From Endothia cerciana (taxonomy: Eukaryota; Ascomycota; Sordariomycetes; Diaporthales; Cryphonectriaceae), in assembly GCA_026119935.1 (NCBI GenBank), contig JALRMH010000004.1, positions 1,240,001 through 1,304,000 of the forward strand: a DNA stretch of 64,000 nt, written 5' to 3'. The notes under the pieces were generated by a model. The model had not been told where the DNA came from. It ran no database searches and saw only the letters and a list, made by a program, of their open reading frames with translations. How positions within the stretch are numbered: position 1 is the first letter of the stretch; each line of letters begins with the position of its first letter. Shown piece by piece: positions 32,927-43,557 of the stretch. Position numbers and translations under genes: made by a program.

Positions 32927-34827
32927 ATGGCCTACTACAACGAGGACCATCTAAATAAACCCCTACCTCCACCGCTCAGCGCCTCGCCGGCACCCATGTA
33001 TGACGACGGCAACCGCCAACCTACGTTACCATACCGGCAGGATACGATGGGGAGCGCCTCACAATACTCCCAGCGGGGAAATACCCTTCGCTCGGGCTCG
33101 CAGTACCCACCGCGATCAGACACCTACAACTCCGCCCCGGGCTCACAATACCCACCGCGACAAGACACCTACAGCTCCTCCGTCCACAGCCAGCCGACCG
33201 CCTACGGTGGCGCCTACGACGCCCCAGCTCCCGCTCCGGCAGCGTCTCTGTACTCCGACCCGCCCTCATACACTGGCCAGCAACACCTTGGCACCACGCA
33301 GTCTCAACAGAACGTGTCGCCCATCTCGAACGCGTCCGCGAACCCATTTGAGACCCCATTCGACGATACCTCGGCCTCAAGCCGACAGAACCTAGCCGGG
33401 GCCATTCCGCTACAAGATCGCGCAGGCAAGGATCCGATGGACGACGCAGACCATGTTTACGAGGCACCCAAGAAGAGACCCAAGAAGCAGGGCGTGAGGT
33501 TCGGCGAGCTGGGCATGTTTGGCGCCTACGCGAACCGTGTCCCATGGGTAGTCTACATTTTCACTTTTGTGCAGATCTCCGTCTTCATCGGCGAGCTCGC
33601 GGATAATTGTAAAGAGATGCCTCATCGCCCCCCCCCCCCCAAAAAAAAAACATGCAGAAACTAACCGGAACTTCGATTAGGGGCGAAGACAGGAAGTCCG
33701 ATCGAGATTCATCCTTCGTTCAACTACCTCCTCGGCCCTTCGCCATACGTCCTGATCAACTTCGGTGCCAGGTGGACACCATGCATGCACAATGTGGAAA
33801 GCATCACGGATGCTACGTACCCATTGACTTGGCCCTGTCCGAATACCACCTCGTCGGACGCCTCGGCCGAGGTCTGTACTCTATCCGACCTTTGTGGCTT
33901 CGGCGGCGTTCCGGAGCCAAAATACGACGCCTCTGCCAGCATGAACGATAAGCCTGAGCCTAATCAGTGGTGGCGGTTCATCCTCCCCATGTTCATGCAT
34001 GCTGGGATTATTCACATCGGCTTCAATATGCTGCTGCAGCTCACGATGGGCAAGGAGATCGAGAGGTCTATCGGATCGCTCCGTTTCTTCCTGGTATACG
34101 TATCTGCCGCCATCTTCGGGTTCGTCCTGGGTGGGAACTACGCGTCTGCAACGAGTCCGTCTACCGGAGCCTCCGGTGGGTTGTTTGGGATTATCGCTCT
34201 CAACTTGCTCGACCTGTTCTACTCATGGGGTGATCGCGTCTCTCCTGGCAAAGATCTCGCCTTTATCCTCCTCGACATGGTTATCTCGTTCGTCCTTGGG
34301 CTGTTACCTGGTGTCGACAACTTCTCTCATATCGGGGGACTGGCGATGGGCATCGCGATCGGCCTGTCCATCTTACACTCGCCCAACGCGCTGCGGCGGA
34401 GGATTGGCGAGGACGATGCACCATACACGACCATGAACTCCGCCTTCGTGCGGGACAAGCCTCCGGGCTTCATCAAGAATCCGGTCGGATTCTTCAAAGG
34501 ACGCAAGCCGCTATGGTGGGCGTGGTGGTTTATCCGTGCCGGGTTTCTGCTGCTGGCGTTCATCGGTTTCATCCTGCTGCTCAAAAACTTTTACGTGTAC
34601 CGCAAGACATGCAGCTGGTGCAAGTACCTCAGTTGCTTGGTACGTCAAAGCATTCCCTATTTCCGCGTTGCTGGGGAACTTTTGCTGACTGGTGCGTCAC
34701 GTAGCCCGTCAAGAACTGGTGTGACAGCGGCTTTACCTTCACCAACACCACGACGAGTTCGAAGCGGGAGGTGTTCGAGGCTGCAGCGGAGGCGGTCTAC
34801 CACATACCCAGGGAATTCTTTGCGTGA
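32927..34827 (+). CDS. Rhomboid-family intramembrane serine protease
   Basis: Three exons (32927-33608, 33681-34639 and 34705-34827) encode 587 residues. The first ~200 residues are a disordered, Tyr/Pro/Ser-rich cytosolic tail with repeated GSQYPPR motifs. A helix (VPWVVYIFTFVQISVFIGEL) precedes a lumenal loop whose start (WAKTGSPIEIHPSFNYLLGP) is rebuilt by the first splice. The rhomboid core follows: WWRFILPMFMHAGIIHIGFN, EIERSIGSLRFFLVYVSAAI, the catalytic serine in STGASGGLFG (S392) and the catalytic histidine in DNFSHIGGLAMG (H444). A further helix comes near the C-terminus, and the last exon encodes a Cys-containing tail. Rhomboids cleave transmembrane segments in Golgi, ER or plasma membrane; the substrate is unknown. 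Intron 1 contains C13A10 homopolymers. The first in-frame ATG lies upstream at 32837, but the one chosen starts the recognisable tail. Confidence 0.92.
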
Positions 34828-37348
34828 AAGCAGAGCGGCCGAGCCGACCGGTCTGCTGGACCGGATTCCGGAATCACCATAAGAACTACCCAGGAAGCAT
34901 TCATAGCAACAGGAGGCTGAGAATGTGGGGTCGCCATGCGGTGAATTTGTGATCTGCTGGATTCGCACAGCGATGGAGTTTTGCGGTAGCCCGCTTCGTG
35001 GCAGTGAACTGCATGACGGAATTGACGGAACTATAAAATATGTGCAACTTGGCGTACTTGGCAACTCGCACAGGCGAGTATGACCACCTTATAATAGCAG
35101 GAAATGACGGTTAGAGGCCATGTCCGTGGGATAAGGTGCCCTCATCAAAATGCCTGGGCAGTTGGTATTACTCATCACTTTTGTTCCGTGGGCGTTCACA
35201 TCCCAACCTCATGATACCTTGGGATATAAAATCAAGATTTTGTTGTACGAACAGTCAACATGGTTTAGGGACGTCAGTCAGTGAGGTGGCTCCTGACTAC
35301 CTGCCACGCCCCCTTGTTCCTGCTACACCAACCCCGGATCAGCTGACGCCGAGCAAAGAAGTCACATCAGGCCAGGCGATGCGGGGGATGAATCCCCGAA
35401 CCTAAAAACCTTCTCGAGTCCACGTAGTCGACGCCAGCCCTCGAAGTACCTATAGGTGTGGTTCTTTTTCCTCACGCCTTCCTCTCATCCCTCTTGTGTC
35501 GGATCTACAACCTCTACACGCGTCTCCACGTGCAGACCTCGTCCATTGTGCTTCCCAACTGAAGCAGCACTCTCACATCGTCAGTCTGAAGGGGCTGGTC
35601 CCGTAACCATCAACCCCCTCAGCATGCTTCCCGTCACTTTTACGTATGCACCGAGCTCAGGACCACAGCGGTACGGAACCCTCTCGCCCTCATATCCGTT
35701 GCTTTCGTCCAATTTGTCTCTACGAAGGCGGGAAACGTGATAAAAGTGATGATCAACACAATTTGCATGGCTTAGCCGATGGGGCCCTGACCGGTCTTGT
35801 TTGATGCCGCACAACTGTTATCTGATTCCAGCCTGACCTTCTGCTTTTTCGGGTTTTCCTCCGGTGCGCGCTGCATCTCTTCGTCTGACGAGAGCATGTC
35901 TGACTCGATGAGGTTTTGCTAGGCGCGTGTGGCCATAGCTGCCCGAGGAACTAGTCTGCCTGAGGTACTTGACTTGGCTCTGAATATCCGTGTCTCTGTG
36001 CCCAATAATACCCTGGTCTCGCCCGTCGTCAACCAGACTCGATCGTCGGGACTTGTCTGTCGCCGAGAGATACGAAGAGCGCGGCTGCTCGTGGTGGATG
36101 AGTCTCGGTGCTGCGTGCAGCAAGCGTTCGAGCGATAGGGCACTGTCATCGAGCTTCGGCATACACGCTTCGGCGGCTATGAATAGCTCTGGGTTGCGGC
36201 CGGGCAGGAGGCAAGACTTCTTGCGACCACCGCATAGTTGTATTAGTAGAATAAAGCTAGAGTTCCGCCTAAGACTGCCAGAGGCGGAGACCGAGTGACG
36301 CGAGAGAGCCCGCCGTGCGCCTGAGTTAGGTTCTCTTTCTTGAGTGTCTGGGTCCTAATTTCAGCGGAATGATAGAGATATGATCCACCGAGCTCATCAT
36401 TTGCTCGTGTTTTCGCCAAGAAGACACATCTTCTGGCAGAGGGAAGATAGCGGCTTGATCGGGCGATCTCTAGAAGCATAGAGCACTCGCATCAGGTCCA
36501 CGGTATCAACATGGCAGACATTGCCAGACTACTCTTTTCGTTCTGATTAACGACACGCTATACAGCTAAGTGTACGGTTTCGCAAGCAAGGCTGTCTGTG
36601 GGTGATTCCCTGATTGATGGGACTCGTCAGCCATGCCACCAAGGCTTCCGTCTCAGATGTCTTCTGAGTCCGTTGCGTGGTCGCGTCGGGCAGCAAGAGC
36701 CTCATCTGGGTCTCTACTACCCGCTGACGCCCGTATAGGATCGGCACTGAGAGTGAAATTACGGTGGTCAGCAACACGCCCATCACATGTATTCCATCGT
36801 AGTGCTGTATTCACTTCACGTCACCTCCCATGTAGCCGGAGGTAAGCCCTCTCCTTAGCAGAGCTGGAAAATCGTCTTTTGCTAATTATTTTTTTTTAAA
36901 GTCAAAGACAGGCCTCTGATTCTGATCGTGAGCGAATTCTCTCGGTGTACGCAACGGGGTTCTTGATGCAACAGCTAATCGTCATAACCGGGGACACAGC
37001 CGCAATGCAATGATCATCAAACGGATGAGAATCTCTACGAGAAGGCGCATGACCGCGAGCGGTGTAGCTATGAGCTTATGTCTTGACCCCCGACCAGGCC
37101 ACCACAGATCTAGAACCTGAGATTCGACCGCGCGCCCCCTTACCTGCGCGGTCCTCTTCTTCGGAGCGGCCCACAAAGGCTTGAAATGCTGAAGCCCTCG
37201 AAACATCTCGTTAAGGGATCCACGCGTCTGAAGCCAGGCCAAGGAGGTGGCTATCGCAGTGTCCTCCACATCGCCAAAAACGCTCTCAAGAGCGCTCCCG
37301 CGCGGTACGCCACGGCCGAGTCGCAAACGACAACCTCGTTTGTGATGA
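34828..37348. other. Gene-poor region upstream of a zinc-finger relic
   Basis: I find no confident gene in these 2.5 kb. The longest interesting open stretch is on the minus strand, about 36335-35818 (around 170 codons, ending EKAEGQAGIR). It has no domain I recognise and no clear start. With the relic immediately downstream, this may be decayed sequence. Confidence 0.45.
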
Positions 37349-37981
37349 GAATGTTGTGAGGATTTCTCAAAGAAAGAGAAGCACTATCATTATTTCATCC
37401 GCAGAGATGGAATGTACAATCTCTGCCTTTCGTGCAGAGAGTCCGGTCACTTATGCCCTGGCGGACACGAGATGATGGAACGTCGTCTGGGGGCTCAGCC
37501 AGGCAATCCTGATGATGAGCCTCAGCCAGAGGTGGACAAGGAAAACACGCTTATCTGTGACGCCTGCGAAACTACCTAGTCGTAGGACTGGGTATAGTCC
37601 CACCGTGTCGAGTGCACCGACGGCGACTACGACATACATAAGCTTTGCCTATCGGAAGAGAGGGAAAAAAATCTGTTCCCGCCGACACAAGATGGTGAAG
37701 CCAATAGCTCCTTATCGATCCGCCGAAAATGTGTCCGAATTTTGCCCCCGCCACTTGTACCGTCATCTCAGAGCAATGGGGCCAAATACTGCGAAATCGC
37801 TGACTGCGAAAGCGCTGACTGCGAAAGCGTTCTGCCCAAGAGACCGCAGAGATAAGGAGTCGATGACGAAGAGTACACGAAGAGTACGGTTGAAGGCGGC
37901 GTTACCTGCCGTGTCTGCGAGCTCAAGTTCGTAAGCAGAGACATACTCTTCGATCACTTGGGAAAGGGGAATCACACATGA
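37349..37981 (+). pseudogene. Decayed ZZ-type plus C2H2 zinc-finger gene fragment
   Basis: One reading frame carries recognisable zinc-finger pieces interrupted by stops. Open from 37349 it reads through HYHYFIRRDGMYNLCLSC and ESGHLCPGGHEMMERR, then ICDACETT. In-frame TAGs follow at 37577, 37583 and 37595. The frame resumes with HRVECTDGDYDIHKLCLSEE, in the style of ZZ zinc fingers. After TAA at 37853 it reads VEGGVTCRVCELKFVSRDI and then LFDHLGKGNHT before TGA at 37979, a C2H2 finger (C-x2-C-x12-H-x5-H). Two adjacent TGAs (37343-37348) precede the stretch. Each TAG/TAA is one CpA-to-TpA change from a glutamine codon. Arrays of ZZ and C2H2 fingers occur at the C-terminal ends of large fungal signalling proteins, and this could be the tail of such a gene. 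An undetected intron could explain some stops, but not all four easily. Confidence 0.65.
37787..37835. repeat. Three imperfect 15-bp tandem repeats in the relic
   Basis: The unit ACTGCGAAAGCGCTG is repeated about three times in frame (CEIADCESADCES in the relic's frame). Confidence 0.8.
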
Positions 37982-38793
37982 TTGACCGTGCCCAGAAACA
38001 GCGAATGAGGTTGGGAAAAGACGGCCTACTACTACACGGATAGGCCTTATATCTTTAGCTAAAAGACCTGGCACAGGTTGTACCAACGTTTTCTTCCTCA
38101 AGGTTCCTCATTTTCTCATACCTGGGTAGATACAGTGAAAAGGATCTAACGGGCGGTCGTCGTCATCATGCAGACACATTTGTTGAACCCGCCCCTATTG
38201 CGAGCCCTACTGAACGGCTCGACGGAAAGCATCGCTGAGTGGTTGCACCGAAAGGCGTAGGTAACCCGTTATTTTGATGGGCAACTAAGAAGTCATTTTT
38301 AGGGCTGCCAAGACTGCGTAAGGTAAGGGAGGGTGAAGGGCCGTCACCTTTGCCGGAAAGAGGATCCGCTGCGCCGCAGACGCGTATGGCCTAAGTGGAC
38401 TGACTGTGTCAATCCTTCCAAGGTTCCAAACGCTGGAGTCAGGGTCGTTACCTCCGCAGCAGTGGACCTATAGGCTCAGAGGTCAGGGCTTATAGATCCC
38501 GGCAGCTGAAACCGTATCTATAAGAGAGCTTCACCTCAACCACAATTTCGTTTCGTTGATAAAGAATACCTTCAGCAGGACCACGACCCACTCGGAGGCA
38601 ACAAGGTAAGAGCAAGACTCGAGGTTATCAAGATTACGAAGCTTTCAACGCCTCGGCAGTACCGGAACAGCGGTCCAGTCTTCAGCTACCACTGCAATCC
38701 ATTGAAAGCGTACCGATTCACGTGGACCACACGTTGAGTCAGAGTGGGGGCGGACAAGGACGGAACAGGAAGCCATAGCATTTTCAGGACATT
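37982..38793. promoter_or_regulatory. Upstream region of Zn2Cys6 gene
   Basis: This 812-bp region lies between the zinc-finger relic and the next gene. No coding frame is supported. The part near 38500-38793 probably carries the promoter and leader of the downstream regulator. Confidence 0.5.
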
Positions 38794-40679
38794 ATGGACG
38801 ATGTCGGGATGGGTGACGATGGCCAGGAGGAGCTGTCGCAGCCCACCCGCCATGGAGGGCCTCGACTGTACCATAAGAAGTCGCGGAAGGGATGCCTGAG
38901 ATGCAAGGCCAGGCGTGTCAAGGTAAGTGGCCAGCGGCTCGATGGTGCAAGCCAGTGAAGACCCAGACCCCAAATCTCGACCGGGTGGTTCTGCATCACC
39001 CGCGCGCGGGTCAAAGCCGTGTGAACATCTATGAGACCCTACGCTTGGTGGCACACTTTGTCTGCATGGGAACACATTGCTGACGTCCAGAGCAGTGTGA
39101 CGAGATGAAGCCAGCTTGTGGTGGTTGTAGTCGCCACCAGGTGGAATGCGTCTACCCAACCAATCTAAGCACCCCTGGTGGTGCTTCCGGGTCTCGACAG
39201 CTCCAACCGGCTGAGGCGCCCGGCGGCGGTAGCAGCATCGATCTCTGGATCAGGCGCCATCACTCCTCCTCCTCCGGGTACAGCGAGCAGGGGCACTCGC
39301 CTCATCATACAACCACAAACTTGATGCTCAACAGTGTCGATCCTTCGACTCATGCCTCTACGCCGGATAAAAATTCATCGTCTGTCTCCTATGAGCAGAG
39401 TGCGATCTTGCCCGGGGCCACGCCGGGGCATTCCTCCGCGTCGAGCCTGCACTCACACTCCGTACCCACACCGTCTCCGCAACCAACCTGGGACGAGCAC
39501 TCACCAGCAAGTGGCTACCGCGAGTTGAACAAGGCCCCTTCCGTTGTGAGCAACGGCTCCTCCTCGTACACGGGAGGGGGTGCCGTTCACGAGGCCAGTG
39601 ACTATCTATCGTCACTCACAGATCCGGAAGCTCTGGAGATACCAGAGTCAAGGGAGCGGCGTATGTGGGAATTGCGGCTGATGCATAATTATATGTCAAA
39701 TCAAGCACGGCAATTCGTGAAAGCCAAGGCCACCGCACACCACGGAGAGCAACCCACCCCAGGCGTGGCTTTGTCCGAAGAGGACCTGGACCCCAACAAC
39801 CCGAATAGCAAAAACGCCTTTGGTCAATTCGTATGGGGCCGGGATATGCCTCACCTCGCCTTCGAAGACGACTCCATCTTGTATAGCCTGCTAGCTTCCA
39901 GCGCCCTAGAGATGTGGACACGGATAACCGACCAGCAGGAGAAGGATCAACTCCGCCTGCTCCAGCAGAAATACTTATCCATGGCTCTCCGCCAGCAGCG
40001 CCTCGCAGTGGGAAATCTCAGCAAAGACAACGCGGACATGATATGTATGGCCGCTCTAACTATCCTGCAGAACTCATTCGCCCTTGTCCAGACCCTTGAA
40101 TACAGGCCGTGGCAACCGCCGTTGGAGTGGCTCCGTATGGGAAAGGGTGCTGGTGCAGTGCTGACCATCGCGAGCGGCTACATTGGATTCAACGGCGGCG
40201 ACCGCATATCGCGCTTCGTAAACAGCGGGCCGCGGATGGAACCGGACCGAGTATTTGCTGCCGAGAATCGTACGCACCTAGCCTGGCTTCTAGATAACGA
40301 CCGCGGGTCGACTGAGAACATTGGTGATTTCGAGCTAGAGAACAACAGCGTCACGCTTAGCATCTACAACAAGGTCCTGAGCTACATCGGATCCGTGCAG
40401 AAGGGCATCGCTGAGAAGGAGCCGATATTCATCATCTGCCGTCGGCTTATCGGCTTTGCGATGTATGTTCCTGAGCTTTTCCACGAGTTCCTTGCTCAGA
40501 GGAGGCCCAGGGCGTTGATCACGTTGGCACACTTCTTCAAGCTGTGGATACCGTATGATGATTTGTGGCTGATCGGCAGGACGGGCGAGAACCAGGTTCG
40601 GGGTATTTACGAGGAGCTGCCGCCAGAGTGGAAGCATAAAGTAGTCGGGATCTTCGACGAATGCAATCTGGAGCGGTGA
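38794..40679 (+). CDS. Zn(II)2Cys6 transcription factor, Upc2-like
   Basis: Two exons (38794-38922 and 39096-40679) give about 570 residues. The 173-nt intron splits the zinc cluster, and the acceptor choice AGAGCAG|TGT restores CLRCKARRVKCDEMKPACGG. Ligands are C34, C37, C44, C51, C54 and C61. The preceding YHKKSRKG is typical of the Upc2/sterol-uptake-control-like subgroup of C6 regulators. A Ser/Gly-rich linker follows (residues ~70-200). From about residue 225 a helical regulatory domain follows (ERRMWELRLMHNYMSNQARQ, SILYSLLASSALEMWTRITD, KYLSMALRQQRLAVGN). The Upc2-like assignment is a subfamily resemblance only; the true targets may be unrelated to sterols. Two nearer AG acceptors would add one or more residues before the third Cys and are less likely. 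Confidence 0.9.
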
Positions 40680-42080
40680 GCCGGTGTGACAGGTCTCCAG
40701 CGGGAGTCGAGTCAGGCTGTGACCATTGCTCTGTGCCAGATTCTGTCACAGCTCGCTCGGGGCGAAACGAGACAAATGTCTAATCGTAAAAGCGAGACAC
40801 CGACGCTCGACGGTGACCCATCATTCCTGAACTTCTCTCGGTCTAGATCTGTTCGAGCATCGCGTACATGTATCCAAACCCACCTCAGCAGGCTGCCGCT
40901 CAGCTGCCTTAGGAGACCTACTCTCGAAAGATGGTAGTGAAAGGCACATCCGGAAAGGCCACCGACATACCCTGGGTCATCTAGGGCGTGTCTAGAGTCT
41001 GTCATAAATCATCTATATCGGCTCTCGAATACTCGCGCTCCCATGAGCGGAACAGGTACAGAAGTAGGCGAGGCCGGAAACCCGCATTGCGGCTGGCAAA
41101 ACAGGCCGAAGGTTCTGTCGCCATGAGCGATCGGAAGTTCAGACTGGCCATACCGGCAAACGCTGATTGCAGAACCTCGGGTCCTCACTTATAGCACGTC
41201 GCGGTCCTCGTTAGGTCGACCACCAGCCTCCTAATCAGGCCGAGCACGAGCAGCTCCAGTTCCTTATCCTCGAAGAGTTGGCCTACAGAAACACCAATAT
41301 TCCGTGACGTCTCCTAGTCATAGTAATGGTCTTGCCGTTGACCTCCACAAGACCGCGGCTCACACCAGTGGAATTAACAGTCCTGGCGTAGAGGCAGTTC
41401 TGTGCGAGGACTCGCGCGACCAGCATGGTCGCGTGGCTTGACCCTGACAAGTCTAACTGTGACCGAACCTAGCGAGGCCTTATGTTGGGTGGCCAGTCAA
41501 GTATCTTGATGATCGCAAGTACTGTCAGCTGAGTAGCACCGATCTGAAATGCAGCGGAGGCTCAAGGCCAATGGCTAGTTGTCGACACGGCTGTGAACTG
41601 CTGGCTTGTGGGGGCTCGATATATTTCGAGGGAACAGCGCCCGTTTCCACCATTGACATGAAAACAGTACTCTTTAGCTAGTTGCTGTTCCTTGACAGTC
41701 AGCAGAAGACTGCGCTCGAAAGTACGATTGGTCGCCTTTGGCCTCATGCGCTGTCTTGCATGAGTATCCTTGTTGAAGTGATACAAGAGCCTGCAATGGA
41801 ACGCCCATCTACCCACCCATACACCCCTTGTCAGCCCTTCTCTGAGCTCTCCGAGCCCTCTCTCAGGAACTGCGAGCACGCTGTCTCCTAGGAAAGCTGT
41901 CATAGTCAGGTAATCATGTCCCGAGAGCACCTGGTCGATATCGTGGGACCAACGCCACCTTCCAACCGTCATTACGGGCCTCACTAGGCACTCAGCTCCT
42001 GTCACGGCCCATCGACCTGCAGGCTCCTCAACAGGGATTTTTGCAGGTCCATAATGCTACAGCATCTGGACTTCCCTCCC
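40680..42080. other. Convergent intergenic region
   Basis: About 1.4 kb lies between converging genes. A minus-strand open frame at 42005-41562 has no recognisable features. Nothing else is supported. Confidence 0.5.
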
Positions 42081-42544
42081 TCATCGCTTGGGCCGGCCCT
42101 TGCCCTTGCTAACCCTTGCTGCATTCAGCTCATCCACGACTTCTTTGATGATGCCGTGCAGGTCCGCGTTCCGTCTTGCCAGCAGCAGTACGTCATCAGT
42201 CTGAACAGTCATCCGGCCCGCATGACGACTGAAGCTCTCCAAGTCCAGAGCCACATTTTCTATTTGCCGCGTTTAAGCACGTGTCGAGTTTCCGCTGGTG
42301 GTGAGAGAGGGTTTAACCTACCGAGCTGAGTCCATACCATCTCTGTCAGAGCTCCGATGAACTGAGGTGTCGCGTTTCTGTTTCGCCTTAGGGAGTCCTC
42401 GTCCACCATCTTGCCGACCGCGAACCACAATGCGGCCTTGAGGCGCTGCGCGACGACCGTCAGCGACGCGTTCGGAGGGCGTGAACGGGGGTGATATCTG
42501 TTTTGACCTACCTCGCGAACGTCTTCCTCCGCCTGATCAGCCAT
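42081..42544 (-). CDS. MHF1: CENP-S/MHF1 histone-fold protein
   Basis: Three small exons (42544-42512, 42445-42322 and 42259-42081) splice in phase to 111 residues, the normal size for this family. CENP-S (MHF1) pairs with CENP-X (MHF2) in a histone-fold tetramer that binds DNA at kinetochores and partners FANCM/Fml1-type translocases in fork repair. The splice junctions rebuild RLKAALWFAVGKMVDEDSL, then NATPQFIGALTEMVWTQLEN and VALDLESFSRHAGRMTVQTD, DDVLLLARRNADLHGIIKEV. These are helix 1, the FIGALTEMV helix and the RHAGR...DDVLLLARR loop-helix that define the family. The basic tail SKGKGRPKR ends it. Introns are 66 and 62 nt. Because each exon is short, simple open-frame scans miss this gene. 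It is divergent from PGA2. Confidence 0.93.
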
Positions 42545-43101
42545 GACGACTCTTGCTGATCGAAGGACGTGAGAGATGGCACCCGGAACGGTGGTCTGAG
42601 CCTACAAGAGAGCGTCACGGCCGCACGACGTCTGAGGTGTCGTCGAGGGACGTGATGTCGACAACGCGACTTTCCCAGTCGAGCCATGTTAGTGGCTCTG
42701 AACGAATCAGGGTCCAGGCGGTTCGCTCTGACTCGAGCCGCTGTGGGTCCCGAGCGTTTAGCGCGCAGAGCCGCCAACCGAGGCCACCGGGACCCCCGAG
42801 AGAGAAATTTCGTCACTGGAGGGAGACCTGTCAAAAAGTCAATGCGTGCTATATCACGACCTCAAAATCACTCCCTTCCGTCCCTTCCGCAGCCCCAGGC
42901 ACCCTCCAAATACGAGCAGCCCACCTTCGAGTCTGGCAGCCAGTCCTCTCTGCTCCCTTGGTTACCATCAACAGCCAAGCGCAGTATCTTTCTCTCTCTC
43001 TCTCTCTCTCTCTCTTCCTCAACGACTCCCGCATCACGCCGACCCCATCCCGACCCTTTTGCCTTCTCCCTCCCTGCGCCGCTGCACACCGCTCACCCAC
43101 C
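42545..43101. promoter_or_regulatory. Divergent promoter MHF1/PGA2 with (TC)n tract
   Basis: This 557-bp spacer lies between two divergent start codons. A pure TC microsatellite (about 42991-43014) lies roughly 90-110 bp upstream of the PGA2 ATG, in the usual place of a pyrimidine-rich 5' UTR/TSS element. Confidence 0.6.
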
Positions 43102-43557
43102 ATGGCCGACCTCGTCAAGATGTTGGGCATAGGTGCCCAACGCTTCGCGACAAACACGCGCGCCTCGCTCGAGGGCATGTCGCCCGAGAAATGGATCCGC
43201 CTGGTTATCGTCGTCGGCACGTACATGCTCCTCCGGCCGTACCTGCTCAAACTCGGCGGCAAGCAGCAGATGAAACAGCACGAGAAGGAGGCCGAGGAGG
43301 CGGAGGCGGAGGCCAGGGAGAAGGCCAAGATGACGCCGAACGAGCTGCGCGGGCTCAAGGTGGCCGAGATACCGGAGGACAGCGACGACGAGGAGGCGGC
43401 TCAGGGGGGCCAGGCGACCTCGGCGGACTGGGGCAAGAAGGCGCGGAAGAGGCAGAGGACCATGATCAAGAAGATCCTGGAGGCGGAGGAGAAGAGGTTG
43501 CAGGATCTCCAGGACGACGATGAGGACAAGGACATCCAGGAGTTCCTGACCGACTAG
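43102..43557 (+). CDS. PGA2: Pga2-like ER trafficking protein
   Basis: A single exon of 151 codons. Yeast Pga2 is an essential ER/nuclear-envelope membrane protein needed for maturation of the GPI protein Gas1 and of alkaline phosphatase. The family pattern is clear. An N-terminal soluble part ending EKWIRLVIVVGTYMLLRPYL gives one membrane span (about residues 34-50). Next come a Lys/Glu-rich helical stretch (KEAEEAEAEAREKAK), the conserved SADWGKKARKRQ and an acidic C-terminal tail (DDDEDKDIQEFLTD). The start context CACCATGG is ideal. Length fits fungal homologues. Confidence 0.92.
   Translation: MADLVKMLGIGAQRFATNTRASLEGMSPEKWIRLVIVVGTYMLLRPYLLKLGGKQQMKQHEKEAEEAEAEAREKAKMTPNELRGLKVAEIPEDSDDEEAAQGGQATSADWGKKARKRQRTMIKKILEAEEKRLQDLQDDDEDKDIQEFLTD

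Noticed and set aside
35818..36335. Minus-strand ~170-codon open stretch ending EKAEGQAGIR
   Set aside because: There is no start, domain or conservation to judge from; kept only as a remark in the intergenic entry.
36982..37326. Minus-strand 114-codon frame with a donor-like CAG|GTAAGG
   Set aside because: The only matching acceptor would make a 27-nt intron, too short, and no family is recognised.
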